Of a stretch of 64,000 nt of DNA, positions 1-9,173 are shown one piece after another. Position numbers and translations under genes: made by a program. Numbering within the stretch: position 1 is the stretch's first letter; the number at the start of each line of letters is the position of its first letter. The notes under the pieces are model-generated. The model saw only the letters and a list, made by a program, of their open reading frames with translations, was not told where the DNA came from and did not search any database. Source of the DNA: a virus; the IMG/VR virus record IMGVR_UViG_3300044846_005309, positions 55,784-119,783 of that record; one strand, written 5' to 3'.

Positions 1-2
1 AT

Positions 3-815
3 AATGAAGTAGATGAATTATTTAATTTTATCAGGCCCACTACTGTAGTGCATTTAGCTGCAAAAGTGGGTGGTATATTAGATAATATTAAAAACCCTAT
101 AAGTTTTTACGAAAACAATATAGATATTAATACAAATGTAGTTAAATGCGCCTACAAGTATGGGTGTACACGTTTTGTCGGGGTGCTCAGTACTTGTATA
201 TACCCCGATAACTTAAATCCAGACTGCTACCCTTTAACAGAAGATAAAATACATGACGGACCTCCAACTATAACTAATTTTTCATATGGTTACGCTAAAC
301 GTTGTTTAGATGTACATCTTAAGTGTTATCAAAAACAACATAATTTGCAGTATAATAGTTTAATACCATGTAATCTTTATTCAGAGTACGATCATTTTGA
401 AGGGGATAAAGCTCATTTCGTGACTAGTCTTGTACGTAAAATAGCCTTAGCGAAAATCAATAAAAAAGATAGTATAGAACTGTACGGTACGGGTAAGCCT
501 TTAAGACAATTCATGCATGCTGAAGATTTTGCAAGAGCAATTATACAGTATACAAAAGGGGAATATTATGCGGATTTAAACATAGCAACACCTGAAGTTT
601 ATACTATTAAACAAATAGCTGAAATAGCTCTTGAAGCATGTGATGCAACTTCTTTAAAAATTAACTGGGATAGGTCTAAGCCTGACGGGCAACACAGAAA
701 AGATGTCACTGATAATAAGTTTAAACAATTTTTTCCACACTTTAAATATACTACTTTAAAGGATGGTATAAAGAGAACTTTTGATAATTATTATCATGGT
801 ATGGTTATTAAATGA
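3..815 (+). CDS. GDP-fucose/GDP-colitose synthase family epimerase-reductase, 5' truncated
   Basis: The frame is open to the left window edge, so the N-terminal NAD(P)-binding motif is missing; a GTG at 48 is only an internal codon. What remains shows the GDP-L-fucose synthase pattern: HLAAKVGGI, a Ser/Cys pair in VLSTCIYP, and the catalytic Tyr and Lys of SYGYAKR. These SDR enzymes epimerise and reduce a GDP-4-keto-6-deoxymannose. The next gene is a ColD-like 3-dehydratase, so this could equally be the ColC-type enzyme that finishes GDP-colitose. The choice between fucose and colitose cannot be made from the fragment. Confidence 0.85.
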   Translation, partial: NEVDELFNFIRPTTVVHLAAKVGGILDNIKNPISFYENNIDINTNVVKCAYKYGCTRFVGVLSTCIYPDNLNPDCYPLTEDKIHDGPPTITNFSYGYAKRCLDVHLKCYQKQHNLQYNSLIPCNLYSEYDHFEGDKAHFVTSLVRKIALAKINKKDSIELYGTGKPLRQFMHAEDFARAIIQYTKGEYYADLNIATPEVYTIKQIAEIALEACDATSLKINWDRSKPDGQHRKDVTDNKFKQFFPHFKYTTLKDGIKRTFDNYYHGMVIK

Positions 816-1974
816 ATCTAATTTTACTTGGAAGGACCGTCTTAAGATTTGCGCGTTCTTCTTAAACAAAAAGAAATTCTGGACAATGGCAGATGAGGTC
901 TCAAAATTTGAGACTAGAATGGCTGAGTATGTTGGCAGTAAATATGCTATTTTTGTATCGAGTGGCTCAACTGCGAACACTTTAATAGCTATGCACTTAA
1001 AAGATAGGTTAAGGGCAGAAGGAAAAAATATCGTTATTTTTCCTTCTACTACATGGATTACTTCAGTTTCCCCGTTTCTTAGAGAAGGCTTTACCCCGCA
1101 CTTTATAGATATTACTTTAAAAGACTTAAGTTTAGATTTAGAAAAACTCGAAGAATATTTAAAACTTAACTGCAATAAAGTTGCATGTGTATTTGTAACG
1201 AGCTTATTAGGTTTCAGTCCAAATATAGATAAACTTTATGATTTAAGTGTAAAATATGGAGTCAAAATAATGTTAGACAACTGCGAGTCTACTTTCACTC
1301 GTTATAAAGAACGTAATATTTCTTTTTATTTTACCTCTACTACTAGTACATATTTTGGTCATCAAATACAAAGTGTAGAGGGCGGTTTTGTGTTTACAAA
1401 CTGCAAAAAAGAAAGGGATTACTTTCTTATGGCCAGAAATCACGGAATGGTACGCAGTCTTTCTACGGAAGAAGATAAAATTCCTTTCCGCAATCTAGAT
1501 GTTGATAGTCGTTTTGATTTTAATTTATTAGGAAATAATTTTAGAAATACTAATATTAACGCATACATTGGTCAGTTAGACATTAAAAGAGCAACCAAAT
1601 ATACTAAAAAAAGAAAAGAATTGTATAGTTTTTATTTAGATAAAGTAAAAAATATTTCCCTTTTACAAACAATTGAAATGAGAACAGGATTATACGAAGA
1701 TGTACCTTTTTCTTTTCCTATAATTTTTACCGAAGGTGGAATAAAAAAAGATATTGAAACCCGGGTACTCGGTGCAGATATTGAAACTAGGCCTATTATT
1801 TCAGGCAATCTTTTAAGACAAACTTGTCTTAAAGAAATTGCAGATGCTAGGTCTTTTCCAGTAAGCGATTTTATACATAAAAATGGTTTTTATGTAGGGC
1901 TACATAATAGAGTTACTAAAAAACACGTTACTGAGCTTGTAGAAATTCTAAAAACCGGCCTGTCATATTTTTAA
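796..1974 (+). CDS. ColD-like PLP-dependent GDP-4-keto-6-deoxymannose 3-dehydratase (DegT/DnrJ family)
   Basis: A DegT/DnrJ/EryC1/StrS-fold protein of about 392 aa with SSGSTAN near residue 55, the PLP-binding Asp in DNCEST (D161) and the RNHGM loop. At the usual Schiff-base lysine the sequence reads YFGHQIQSVEGG, with His (H189). A His in place of Lys is the mark of the C-3 deoxygenating dehydratases ColD and RfbH rather than aminotransferases. Start 796 (ATG) is preferred to a TTG at 781 because homologues begin just before the conserved W-x-D/R segment; it overlaps the upstream gene by 20 nt. Together with the preceding epimerase/reductase it predicts GDP-colitose synthesis. Confidence 0.75.
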   Translation: MVWLLNESNFTWKDRLKICAFFLNKKKFWTMADEVSKFETRMAEYVGSKYAIFVSSGSTANTLIAMHLKDRLRAEGKNIVIFPSTTWITSVSPFLREGFTPHFIDITLKDLSLDLEKLEEYLKLNCNKVACVFVTSLLGFSPNIDKLYDLSVKYGVKIMLDNCESTFTRYKERNISFYFTSTTSTYFGHQIQSVEGGFVFTNCKKERDYFLMARNHGMVRSLSTEEDKIPFRNLDVDSRFDFNLLGNNFRNTNINAYIGQLDIKRATKYTKKRKELYSFYLDKVKNISLLQTIEMRTGLYEDVPFSFPIIFTEGGIKKDIETRVLGADIETRPIISGNLLRQTCLKEIADARSFPVSDFIHKNGFYVGLHNRVTKKHVTELVEILKTGLSYF

Positions 1975-2778
1975 CCAACTCTCTGGTATTACATCTTTGG
2001 GATCAATAACACCTTCATAGGCAGGTCCAAACCATTTTTTAGGCCCGACCACTATTTTTTTAGGGTTAATATTTAACCAAGCAGCCCACCAGCTAAATGA
2101 ACTGTTAGCTATTACGTTATGCGCGCACATACTCATTGCACACATATCTTCAAAAGGATTAGTAAGCGTAGAAAAAAATACTCTTGAATCTTGTGCAAAA
2201 GCTTGTTTGCACCATTCAATATCATCAGAGAAAATTAAATAATATTTAGTTTTAATTGACTTACAAGCTTTTATATAATACTCCTGCGGCATAAGTGGGT
2301 GATGTTCTTGTTTATGTACGTAATCCCCTCTACGTAAATGTAAGGAGGTCGTATTTTCAGGCTCTATATTTAACTGCTTAAACAATTGCACAGCTTGTTC
2401 CTTAATTTCAGGCTTGAATTGAAAATTGTCTATAATGTAATTTTTATTATGAATGAAATATTTTTCACTTTGAAAATAGCCAGCTAAATCAGTATTATCA
2501 GGCTGTTCTAGTACTTTACTATCATAATGAAACCAGCGCTCATTATAAACGTTTAATTTCATCTGGCCTAGTTCTTCTATAGTTATAGAAGGAGTTTTAA
2601 TAATAAAACCTTCTGCTATAGATCTGTTCATACAATTATAATTAATATCAAAGTATGAAGGCCTTAAAGGAATTTTTACTTCATACCCTTTACTTTTACC
2701 TAAAGACAATAAAACTGCATACTGAAACATAGAATTGCCTATGTTACCGTGCACCCCCAATTTAGAGTATGTTATCAT
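1963..2778 (-). CDS. GT11 family alpha-1,2-fucosyltransferase-like glycosyltransferase
   Basis: The N-terminus GVHGNIGNSMFQYA matches the GGLGNQMFQYA start of family GT11. HLRRGDY (residues 147-153) is the GDP-sugar binding HxRRxD motif, and the C-terminal SSFSWWAAWLN is a second family block. The enzyme should transfer fucose, or colitose since related transferases use GDP-colitose, from the nucleotide made by the two preceding genes. It is convergent with the dehydratase and overlaps its 3' end by 12 nt. The start at 2778 is chosen because it begins right before the conserved motif; an upstream TTG at 2808 would overlap the next gene. Confidence 0.85.
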   Translation of the reverse strand: MITYSKLGVHGNIGNSMFQYAVLLSLGKSKGYEVKIPLRPSYFDINYNCMNRSIAEGFIIKTPSITIEELGQMKLNVYNERWFHYDSKVLEQPDNTDLAGYFQSEKYFIHNKNYIIDNFQFKPEIKEQAVQLFKQLNIEPENTTSLHLRRGDYVHKQEHHPLMPQEYYIKACKSIKTKYYLIFSDDIEWCKQAFAQDSRVFFSTLTNPFEDMCAMSMCAHNVIANSSFSWWAAWLNINPKKIVVGPKKWFGPAYEGVIDPKDVIPESWLKI

Positions 2779-2789
2779 TTTAAAAAAAA

Positions 2790-3542
2790 TTATTCTATCC
2801 AATTCCAATTTTTAATTTCTTGTTTTAATTCTTCTTTAGTTAATTTTGAAACTCTGTTGTATTCATTTAAGTTAGAAGCAATATATGGATTGTGGTTATA
2901 AGAAGTATCTTTTCTTTCATGAGTTAAGTGCAATAAAGGATCTGAGACTCTACCAAACTTATAACCAAGTCGGCTGAATCTTGTATAAATTTCATTATCT
3001 TCATACCCCAGCCCTTTAAAGTTTTCGTTGGCGCCACCGCCCTCCCAAAAAACAGAAGCATTAAAAAAGACCGCTCCACCAACTGAATGCGGGTTAAATA
3101 AAGTGCAATGCTCTAAAGTAACATGTTCTGTACTTGCTGTACTTTTAATTTTTTCATGAAATTGTTTAGGTACATCGTAAAACCGACCATCATATGGATA
3201 AACAATATCAGCATCCTTATTCATAATAATTTTTGTAGCTTTTTTAAGCTGGTTAGGAGTAAACAAAACGTCTGCATCATAATGCGCGATTATAGAGGTT
3301 TTCGCGTATTTTGCAGCTAAATTTACACCCCGTTGCCTATTAAAAAATTCTTCTGTTTTACAAAAAACGTACCCGCAGTTGTATTTATTTGCTAATTTAG
3401 GGGATACGTCTTGCTCACAAAGCACAATATTTGTGTCAAAGTTGGTTTGCAAATATGGGATAGTAATATCTAAATTTTTAACTCTATCTTCACTATCTAC
3501 TTTAATTGCAATTAAAAATGTAACGTTTTTTAAGTCTACCAT
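2790..3542 (-). CDS. GT2 / galactosyltransferase-like glycosyltransferase
   Basis: A GT-A fold is suggested by the DxD-type metal motif in AHYDADVLF and by GGANENFKGLGYEDNEIYTR, which resembles the C-terminal region of galactosyltransferases (Glyco_transf_7C), followed by a conserved HLTHER. It lies directly upstream of the GT11 gene on the minus strand and probably shares its transcript. The ATG at 3542 is used; an earlier start would run into the divergent gp46-like gene at 3591. Acceptor and donor are unknown. Confidence 0.75.
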   Translation of the reverse strand: MVDLKNVTFLIAIKVDSEDRVKNLDITIPYLQTNFDTNIVLCEQDVSPKLANKYNCGYVFCKTEEFFNRQRGVNLAAKYAKTSIIAHYDADVLFTPNQLKKATKIIMNKDADIVYPYDGRFYDVPKQFHEKIKSTASTEHVTLEHCTLFNPHSVGGAVFFNASVFWEGGGANENFKGLGYEDNEIYTRFSRLGYKFGRVSDPLLHLTHERKDTSYNHNPYIASNLNEYNRVSKLTKEELKQEIKNWNWIE

Positions 3543-3590
3543 ATTTTTATTTACAGTAGATTTAAAATTATTACACTCTAATATTAGCAT

Positions 3591-5414
3591 ATGCGGTATA
3601 TTCATTTTAAGAGGCTTAAAGCTACTAATTTTCTTTCTATTGGTAAGAAGCCTGTTGAAGTTGTATTCCGTCCCGGTCTTAATATTATTACCGGCCGTAA
3701 TTTTGATAAAGCTGATCGAGCTAACGGAGTAGGCAAATCAACTATTGCAGATGCAATGCATTTTGCATTGTATGGAAGCACCATAAGAGAACTAAAGAAA
3801 GAAAACATAGTAAATGATCAAGCCCCGGATAGTCTTTGTGAAGTAGAACTCGAGTTTGTTTGCATACAAGGAGAAACTAGTAACACTTATAAGATAGTAA
3901 GAACGCTCAATCCAACCAAATGTTATCTCTTTATGAACGATCAAGAAATAACTCGTTCAGGGGTACCGCAAACTACTGAGTATATTGTTGATATAATTAA
4001 AACTTCTTCTGAAGTTTTCCAGAATAGTGTAGTAATGACTATTAACAACACTGTACCTTTTATGGCGCAGAAAAAAGTTGAAAAGCGCAAATTCATTGAA
4101 GGCATACTCGGGCTTGAAGTGTTCGGTAATATGCTGCTTTTTGCACGTCATGACTACAATGAAACCAAACGTAATCTAGAAGTAGAAACAACTAAATTTG
4201 AAGAGATAAATCGCTCTTTACAGGATAATATAAAACAAAAAGAACTTTACGACGCAAACAAAGAAAAGAGACTTGAAACGCTTAAAGTACGTCAAACTAA
4301 TAATAGTAATGAGCTTTTTCTGCTTAAAGAAAAATTAGATAAGTTTGAGCCGGTAGATAGTGAAGCTAAAGCAAAACTAGAAGAAGAGCTTAAAAATTTT
4401 ACTAATGCTAAAAAAATATTAGCCGGAAATTTGCTAGAAACGGAAAGACTTATTACCGAGGCTAACACCCATATTAAAATTAATACCGATCGTAATAAAA
4501 AAATAAAAAAAGTAAACAGTCTATGCCCCCATTGCGGAAAAGATTTGGCCGAAGCTGTCAATACTCAATACGAAAAAGATAAAAATGATTGTATAAGAGA
4601 AATTGAAAAGTACGAAGAAGTACTAAAAACTAATACCCCTAAACACAAGGATATTACTAGTAAAATTAGTAAATTAGAAGAAAATTTAATTAAACTGCAA
4701 AACAGGTTTAACGAGTTTGTTATACGCAAAAAAGAAATAGAAAATATAAATTCAAGAATTACCCAGTTAGACGCATGGCAACAGCAACTATCTATAGATA
4801 TAGACAATCTTAATAAGGATTCAAATAATTTTGAAAAGATTATTCTAGATATAACGTCCCGCATAAACGAAACCAAAACTGGTATAACCGCTTTGCAGAC
4901 ACGTATTGAAATAATTGAAAACGCTAAACTAATAGTTTCAGAAGAAGGAGTAAAATCCTATATAGTTAAGAAGATTATTGAAGTATTAAACACTAGATTA
5001 GGGTTCTACTTGAAAAAACTTGAAAGTAACAGTATTGTGCGTTTTAATGAGTTTTTTGAAGAAATTATTACTAACGAGCGAGGCAAAGAATGTAGCTATT
5101 TTAATTTTTCAGGAGCTGAGCGTAAGGCTATAGATCTAGCCATGCTTTTTACTTTTCAGGATATAAGAAGAGCACAGGCTCAAGTATGTCTTAATTTATC
5201 TATGTTTGACGAGCTTTTTGACTCGTCTTTGGATGAAAAAGGTATTGAGTTAGTACTTGATATTCTTAAAGAAAGAGTAGATAACTATAATGAAGCTATT
5301 TATATTATTTCTCACCGTAAAGAAAGTAAAAAGTACTGTATAGGCGGAGAAATAATCTTCTTAGTAAAGAAAAACGGCATTACCACACGAACAACTAACT
5401 ATGACTTATCCTAA
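3591..5414 (+). CDS. 46: gp46-like recombination endonuclease subunit (SbcC/Rad50 family)
   Basis: A 607-aa SMC-like ATPase. Walker A is NGVGKST (residues 46-51), followed by a long coiled coil interrupted by a CPHCG zinc hook (C312, C315). A signature motif FSGAERKA lies near 505 and Walker B MFDELFD near 537. In T4, gp46 pairs with the gp47 nuclease to resect DNA ends for recombination-dependent replication. No gp47 is visible nearby; the upstream neighbour is a divergent glycosyltransferase, so the nuclease subunit is probably outside the window. The 3' end overlaps the next gene by 14 nt. Confidence 0.93.
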   Translation: MRYIHFKRLKATNFLSIGKKPVEVVFRPGLNIITGRNFDKADRANGVGKSTIADAMHFALYGSTIRELKKENIVNDQAPDSLCEVELEFVCIQGETSNTYKIVRTLNPTKCYLFMNDQEITRSGVPQTTEYIVDIIKTSSEVFQNSVVMTINNTVPFMAQKKVEKRKFIEGILGLEVFGNMLLFARHDYNETKRNLEVETTKFEEINRSLQDNIKQKELYDANKEKRLETLKVRQTNNSNELFLLKEKLDKFEPVDSEAKAKLEEELKNFTNAKKILAGNLLETERLITEANTHIKINTDRNKKIKKVNSLCPHCGKDLAEAVNTQYEKDKNDCIREIEKYEEVLKTNTPKHKDITSKISKLEENLIKLQNRFNEFVIRKKEIENINSRITQLDAWQQQLSIDIDNLNKDSNNFEKIILDITSRINETKTGITALQTRIEIIENAKLIVSEEGVKSYIVKKIIEVLNTRLGFYLKKLESNSIVRFNEFFEEIITNERGKECSYFNFSGAERKAIDLAMLFTFQDIRRAQAQVCLNLSMFDELFDSSLDEKGIELVLDILKERVDNYNEAIYIISHRKESKKYCIGGEIIFLVKKNGITTRTTNYDLS

Positions 5415-6576
5415 TTTCGGCAATGTATTTGGAGCTCCGCAACTACCATTTGGCGTACCAGCTGTCGGTAACCCTATGGTCAACGCAGCACCTCAACAGG
5501 TTATGCAACACGGTGGGATGCCTAACGGCTTAGATCGAGCTATTAGTTTTGCTGCCGACCATCAAGGTTGCGGGTTCTGGAGAATGCATTGGCCGGAATT
5601 ACTAATTAACGGGCAGCAACTTGGAATTATTAACAATAATAATTTCATGATTTTGCAAGAGAACTTTTATGGTGGTATTAAGAGCGTACGTGTTCAAAGA
5701 CAGGTAACCCCTACTCAGCTGCAATTTGTAAAGTTTTTAAGAGAGCTTTCTAATAAAACTAACAAATTTAAAATTTATTACGAAATTGATGATGTTATTT
5801 TTCCAGAAGATATTCCTGTGTATAACAAGGCTCGAGAGGCATTTGTAGACCCAGTTATAGGGGCTACAGCTATAGAAATAATGAAACATTGCGATATGAT
5901 TACTACCCCGACTGCCTACATGTCTCAGTATTATCAAAAAAGAAGCGGGGTACCTGCAATAGTACTACCTAATTATATACCTAAGTTTTGGCTAGATAGA
6001 TTTTATACAAAATCTAAAATAGTTGAAAATTTTGATAGAAATAGAAAGCGGCCACGGGTAGGTTATGTCGGTAGCCCTACTCATTTCAATATTGCAAAAT
6101 TACCCGGGGTTCAAGATGACTTTAAAGGTATTGTAGAAGTTATTATTAAAACAGTAAAAAACTTTAAATGGGTGTTGATGGGGGGTCTCCCACAAGAACT
6201 TGAACACTATGTGCGTACCGGAGAAATTGAATACCAGCCCTGGGCTCGTATTTTTGATTACCCTTCAGTCTATGATAGTTTGAATCTTAATGTAGCTATT
6301 GCACCTATTCAAAATAATCCTTTTAATCTGGCAAAAGCTAATATTAAATACATTGAAGCAGGGGCGTTAGGTATCCCGTGTGTATGTCAAGATCTCGAGC
6401 CGTATAAAATTGCTCCTTTGCGTTTTAACACAGGGGATGAAATGATTGATAAAATTAAAAAATTGACTTCTGATAGAAAAACTTACCTCACCGAATCTGA
6501 TAATGCCCGCAAAGTTGCATGTAAATACTGGCTGGAAGATCATATTGATGAGTACGTAAAGCTATATTTTACTTGA
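5401..6576 (+). CDS. GT-B glycosyltransferase (GT4-like) with a proline/asparagine-rich N-terminus
   Basis: The first 45 residues are low-complexity (Pro, Asn, Gln, Gly). A GT4-like body follows, with RPRVGYVGSPTHFN at the start of the C-terminal Rossmann domain and the donor-site helix NLAKANIKYIEAGALGIPCV, including a conserved Glu. The coding sequence is embedded between gp46 and DNA polymerase and translationally coupled to gp46. A glycosyltransferase within the replication block could act on modified DNA or on surface glycans; the sequence does not say which. Confidence 0.75.
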   Translation: MTYPNFGNVFGAPQLPFGVPAVGNPMVNAAPQQVMQHGGMPNGLDRAISFAADHQGCGFWRMHWPELLINGQQLGIINNNNFMILQENFYGGIKSVRVQRQVTPTQLQFVKFLRELSNKTNKFKIYYEIDDVIFPEDIPVYNKAREAFVDPVIGATAIEIMKHCDMITTPTAYMSQYYQKRSGVPAIVLPNYIPKFWLDRFYTKSKIVENFDRNRKRPRVGYVGSPTHFNIAKLPGVQDDFKGIVEVIIKTVKNFKWVLMGGLPQELEHYVRTGEIEYQPWARIFDYPSVYDSLNLNVAIAPIQNNPFNLAKANIKYIEAGALGIPCVCQDLEPYKIAPLRFNTGDEMIDKIKKLTSDRKTYLTESDNARKVACKYWLEDHIDEYVKLYFT

Positions 6577-6586
6577 ACTTTATGTA

Positions 6587-6608
6587 AGGTCATACGACAA
6601 TATGACCT
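6587..6608 (+). promoter_or_regulatory. RNA hairpin directly 5' of the DNA polymerase start codon (candidate translational operator)
   Basis: A perfect 8-bp inverted repeat, AGGTCATA and TATGACCT, closes a 6-nt loop CGACAA and ends on the base before the ATG at 6609. The purine-rich AAGG that could serve as ribosome binding site lies in or beside the 5' arm. T4 gp43 represses its own mRNA by binding a hairpin at the same place, so an equivalent autoregulatory operator is a reasonable inference. Confidence 0.6.
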
Positions 6609-9173
6609 ATGTACCGTAACGTTTATTATAGCTCTCGAGACGGGTTGATCCATCTCTTTACTTGGAATGATAAAGGAGAGCGAGTTATCAAGAAGATGGC
6701 ATTTCAGCCGTATTTTTACGTTGAGACGAATTCTGATAACGTAGACGCTGTATCTATCTTTAATACTAAACTAAAGAAAAAGGTTTTTCGCAATAGTTTT
6801 GATCGTAATAAAGCTGCGCAAGATGGAGCTATCAAGCGGCTTTACCATAATATTCAAGTAGAGCAGCAATTTTTAATAGATCAATTTAGTGAACAATACG
6901 ATAAACCCGAATTTACTGCTAACCCTATTAAGGTGTGTTTTCTGGATATCGAAGTATTCAGCCCTGATGAATTTCCGGAAGCTAAAGATGCAAAGCACCC
7001 TATCAATCTAATTACCATCTATGATAATTTATCTAAAACGTTTTACACATGGGGAACTAAGCCGTATACCTCTAAGCGTCAAAATGTAGTATATACAGAA
7101 TGCTCGAGCGAAGCCGATCTTCTAGAAAAGTTTTTAGAGTTTTGGGAGAATGGGTATTACCCGGACATTCTATCAGGGTGGAATACGGACTTTTTCGATT
7201 TTCCGTATTTAATTAACCGTATTACTAACTTACTCGGGGAAGATGCCGCAAAGCGGTTATCCCCGCTTAAGAGTCTGTGGTGCCGGAAAGGTATTTTTGT
7301 AAAGGGTCAAGAACTAGACCGCTGGTATATTCATGGCCTTGCAGCTATGGACTATCTTGAAGTCTACAAAGGTTTCGCTCGCGGGTTGCTTGAGTCATAT
7401 GCTCTCAACTTTGTTGCGCAGCACGAGCTAGGAGAAGGTAAGTTGGCTATTAACGCAACTAATCTAGCTACTCTTTCAGAGTCTGATTGGAATAATTTTG
7501 TAGATTATAACATTCAAGACGTTGACCTACTTGTGCGTATGGAGAACAAGCTTCAATTCTTTAAGATTATACGTATGTTAGCGTATAAGGGATTAACTAA
7601 TTTCGAAAGCGCGCTTGGTAAAGTCTCTATTGTAACTGGCTGCGTCTCCCTAGAAGCCCGTAAACATGGTATGGTTATACCTACGTTTGTAGAAGGGCCC
7701 ACAAGAGAAGCTATTGAAGGAGGTTATGTAAGAGATCCTGAACGAGGTCTTAAGACTGCTGTAGTTAGCTACGATGCTAACTCACTATATCCTAATACTA
7801 TCATTACTCTTAATATCTCCCCCGAAACTAAGGTAGGTAAAATTGTTAGTAGAGATAATGAAAATACCAACATACTTTTAACGAGTGGTAAAGAGTATAA
7901 ATTACCTAATGCTAAGTTTGAACAATTTGTAGCTTTGGAAAAACTGGCTATTTCTAAGGCTAATGTGTTATACACTCAAAAGAAGAAAGGAGTTGTGCCT
8001 TCTCTTATTGACGGGCTATATGCAGAACGAGTTGCTAACAAAAATCAGTACGTAGAGTATAAGAAAAAACTCAGTAAGTTAATTCCAGATACTGATGATT
8101 ATAGAGCGTGTAAGACTTTTATGGAAAGAGCGGATACTATTCAATACGTTATCAAAATTTTGCTTAATTCTATTTATGGTGTTTTTGCTAATAAATTTTC
8201 TCCTATTTGCGATAGTGATCATGCTGGGAGTATTACTCTCACGGGGCAATCTGTGGTTAAACAAGCAAGTGTTATCCTGGATGAATATGCTAAAACAAGA
8301 CATAGTATTGGGACTTCTCTTACTATTTACGGGGATACTGACAGTACTCACATTACTATACAGCCTATACTCGATAAGTTAAAATTAAAAATATTTCAGA
8401 ATAATAAAGTTACGCCTGAAGGGTTAGATCTTATTGATAAAGATATGGGGACATATCTTAATGATGAGATTAAAAAGTGGTCTGCTTCAGAGTTCAAATC
8501 AGTCGATCCTCGTTATTTCTTTAAACGAGAATCAATTTGTGATGTAGGGGTGTACCTAGAAAAGAAGCGCTATATTATTCACGTACTCAATGATGAAGGG
8601 GCAGACGTAAATAAGTTTAAATACGTAGGTGTCGAGATTGCTCGTTCTACCACACCTAAAAAAGCTAAAGAACTTATTAAGAAAGTAATTGAAACGTCCC
8701 TAGTAATGCAGGACCAGATTAATGCTAATAACCTTTACAAGCAAACCTACGAAAGCTTTAAGAAATTACAAATTGATGATATAGCTATTAGAGGGGGGTT
8801 AAGTGATTTAGAAAAGTATGAGAGTAAATGTGAGTACCCTTTTAAAATTGCTAAAGGCACTCCTAATCACGTAAAAGGTGCAATTTACTTTAATCACCTA
8901 CTTAGAAAGATGGGTTTAGATACAAAATACGAAAAAATTACTTCAGGGGGTAAGGTTAAAAAGATTTACGTTGCTCCTAATCGTTACCAAATCGATACGC
9001 TTTGCTATACCGCAACCTACCCAGTAGAATTTACTGAGTTTCAGGTAGATTATATTGAAATGTTTGATACACTTATTAAACCGCCTATCTTAGCAGTTTA
9101 TGAGGCTATTGGTTGGCGACTGCCCGATGTTGTTAATGAATCTGAAACCGATCTTTTTTCTTTATTCTCATGA
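6609..9173 (+). CDS. 43: Family B DNA polymerase, T4 gp43-like
   Basis: An 854-aa replicative polymerase. The 3'-5' exonuclease motif I is FLDIEVF (D113, E115). Polymerase motif A is YDANSLYP (388-395) followed by NISPET as in T4 gp43, motif B is KILLNSIYGVFANKF near 517, and motif C is YGDTDS (574-579, with catalytic D576 and D578). T4 gp43 is 898 aa, so it is close to full length. It begins immediately after a hairpin and overlaps the downstream TGT-like gene by 4 nt. Confidence 0.97.
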   Translation: MYRNVYYSSRDGLIHLFTWNDKGERVIKKMAFQPYFYVETNSDNVDAVSIFNTKLKKKVFRNSFDRNKAAQDGAIKRLYHNIQVEQQFLIDQFSEQYDKPEFTANPIKVCFLDIEVFSPDEFPEAKDAKHPINLITIYDNLSKTFYTWGTKPYTSKRQNVVYTECSSEADLLEKFLEFWENGYYPDILSGWNTDFFDFPYLINRITNLLGEDAAKRLSPLKSLWCRKGIFVKGQELDRWYIHGLAAMDYLEVYKGFARGLLESYALNFVAQHELGEGKLAINATNLATLSESDWNNFVDYNIQDVDLLVRMENKLQFFKIIRMLAYKGLTNFESALGKVSIVTGCVSLEARKHGMVIPTFVEGPTREAIEGGYVRDPERGLKTAVVSYDANSLYPNTIITLNISPETKVGKIVSRDNENTNILLTSGKEYKLPNAKFEQFVALEKLAISKANVLYTQKKKGVVPSLIDGLYAERVANKNQYVEYKKKLSKLIPDTDDYRACKTFMERADTIQYVIKILLNSIYGVFANKFSPICDSDHAGSITLTGQSVVKQASVILDEYAKTRHSIGTSLTIYGDTDSTHITIQPILDKLKLKIFQNNKVTPEGLDLIDKDMGTYLNDEIKKWSASEFKSVDPRYFFKRESICDVGVYLEKKRYIIHVLNDEGADVNKFKYVGVEIARSTTPKKAKELIKKVIETSLVMQDQINANNLYKQTYESFKKLQIDDIAIRGGLSDLEKYESKCEYPFKIAKGTPNHVKGAIYFNHLLRKMGLDTKYEKITSGGKVKKIYVAPNRYQIDTLCYTATYPVEFTEFQVDYIEMFDTLIKPPILAVYEAIGWRLPDVVNESETDLFSLFS

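Noticed and set aside
5401-6576. DNA beta-glucosyltransferase as in T4
   Set aside because: The protein has GT4-type features and no recognisable similarity to the T4 alpha- or beta-glucosyltransferases; no hydroxymethylcytosine enzymes are in view.
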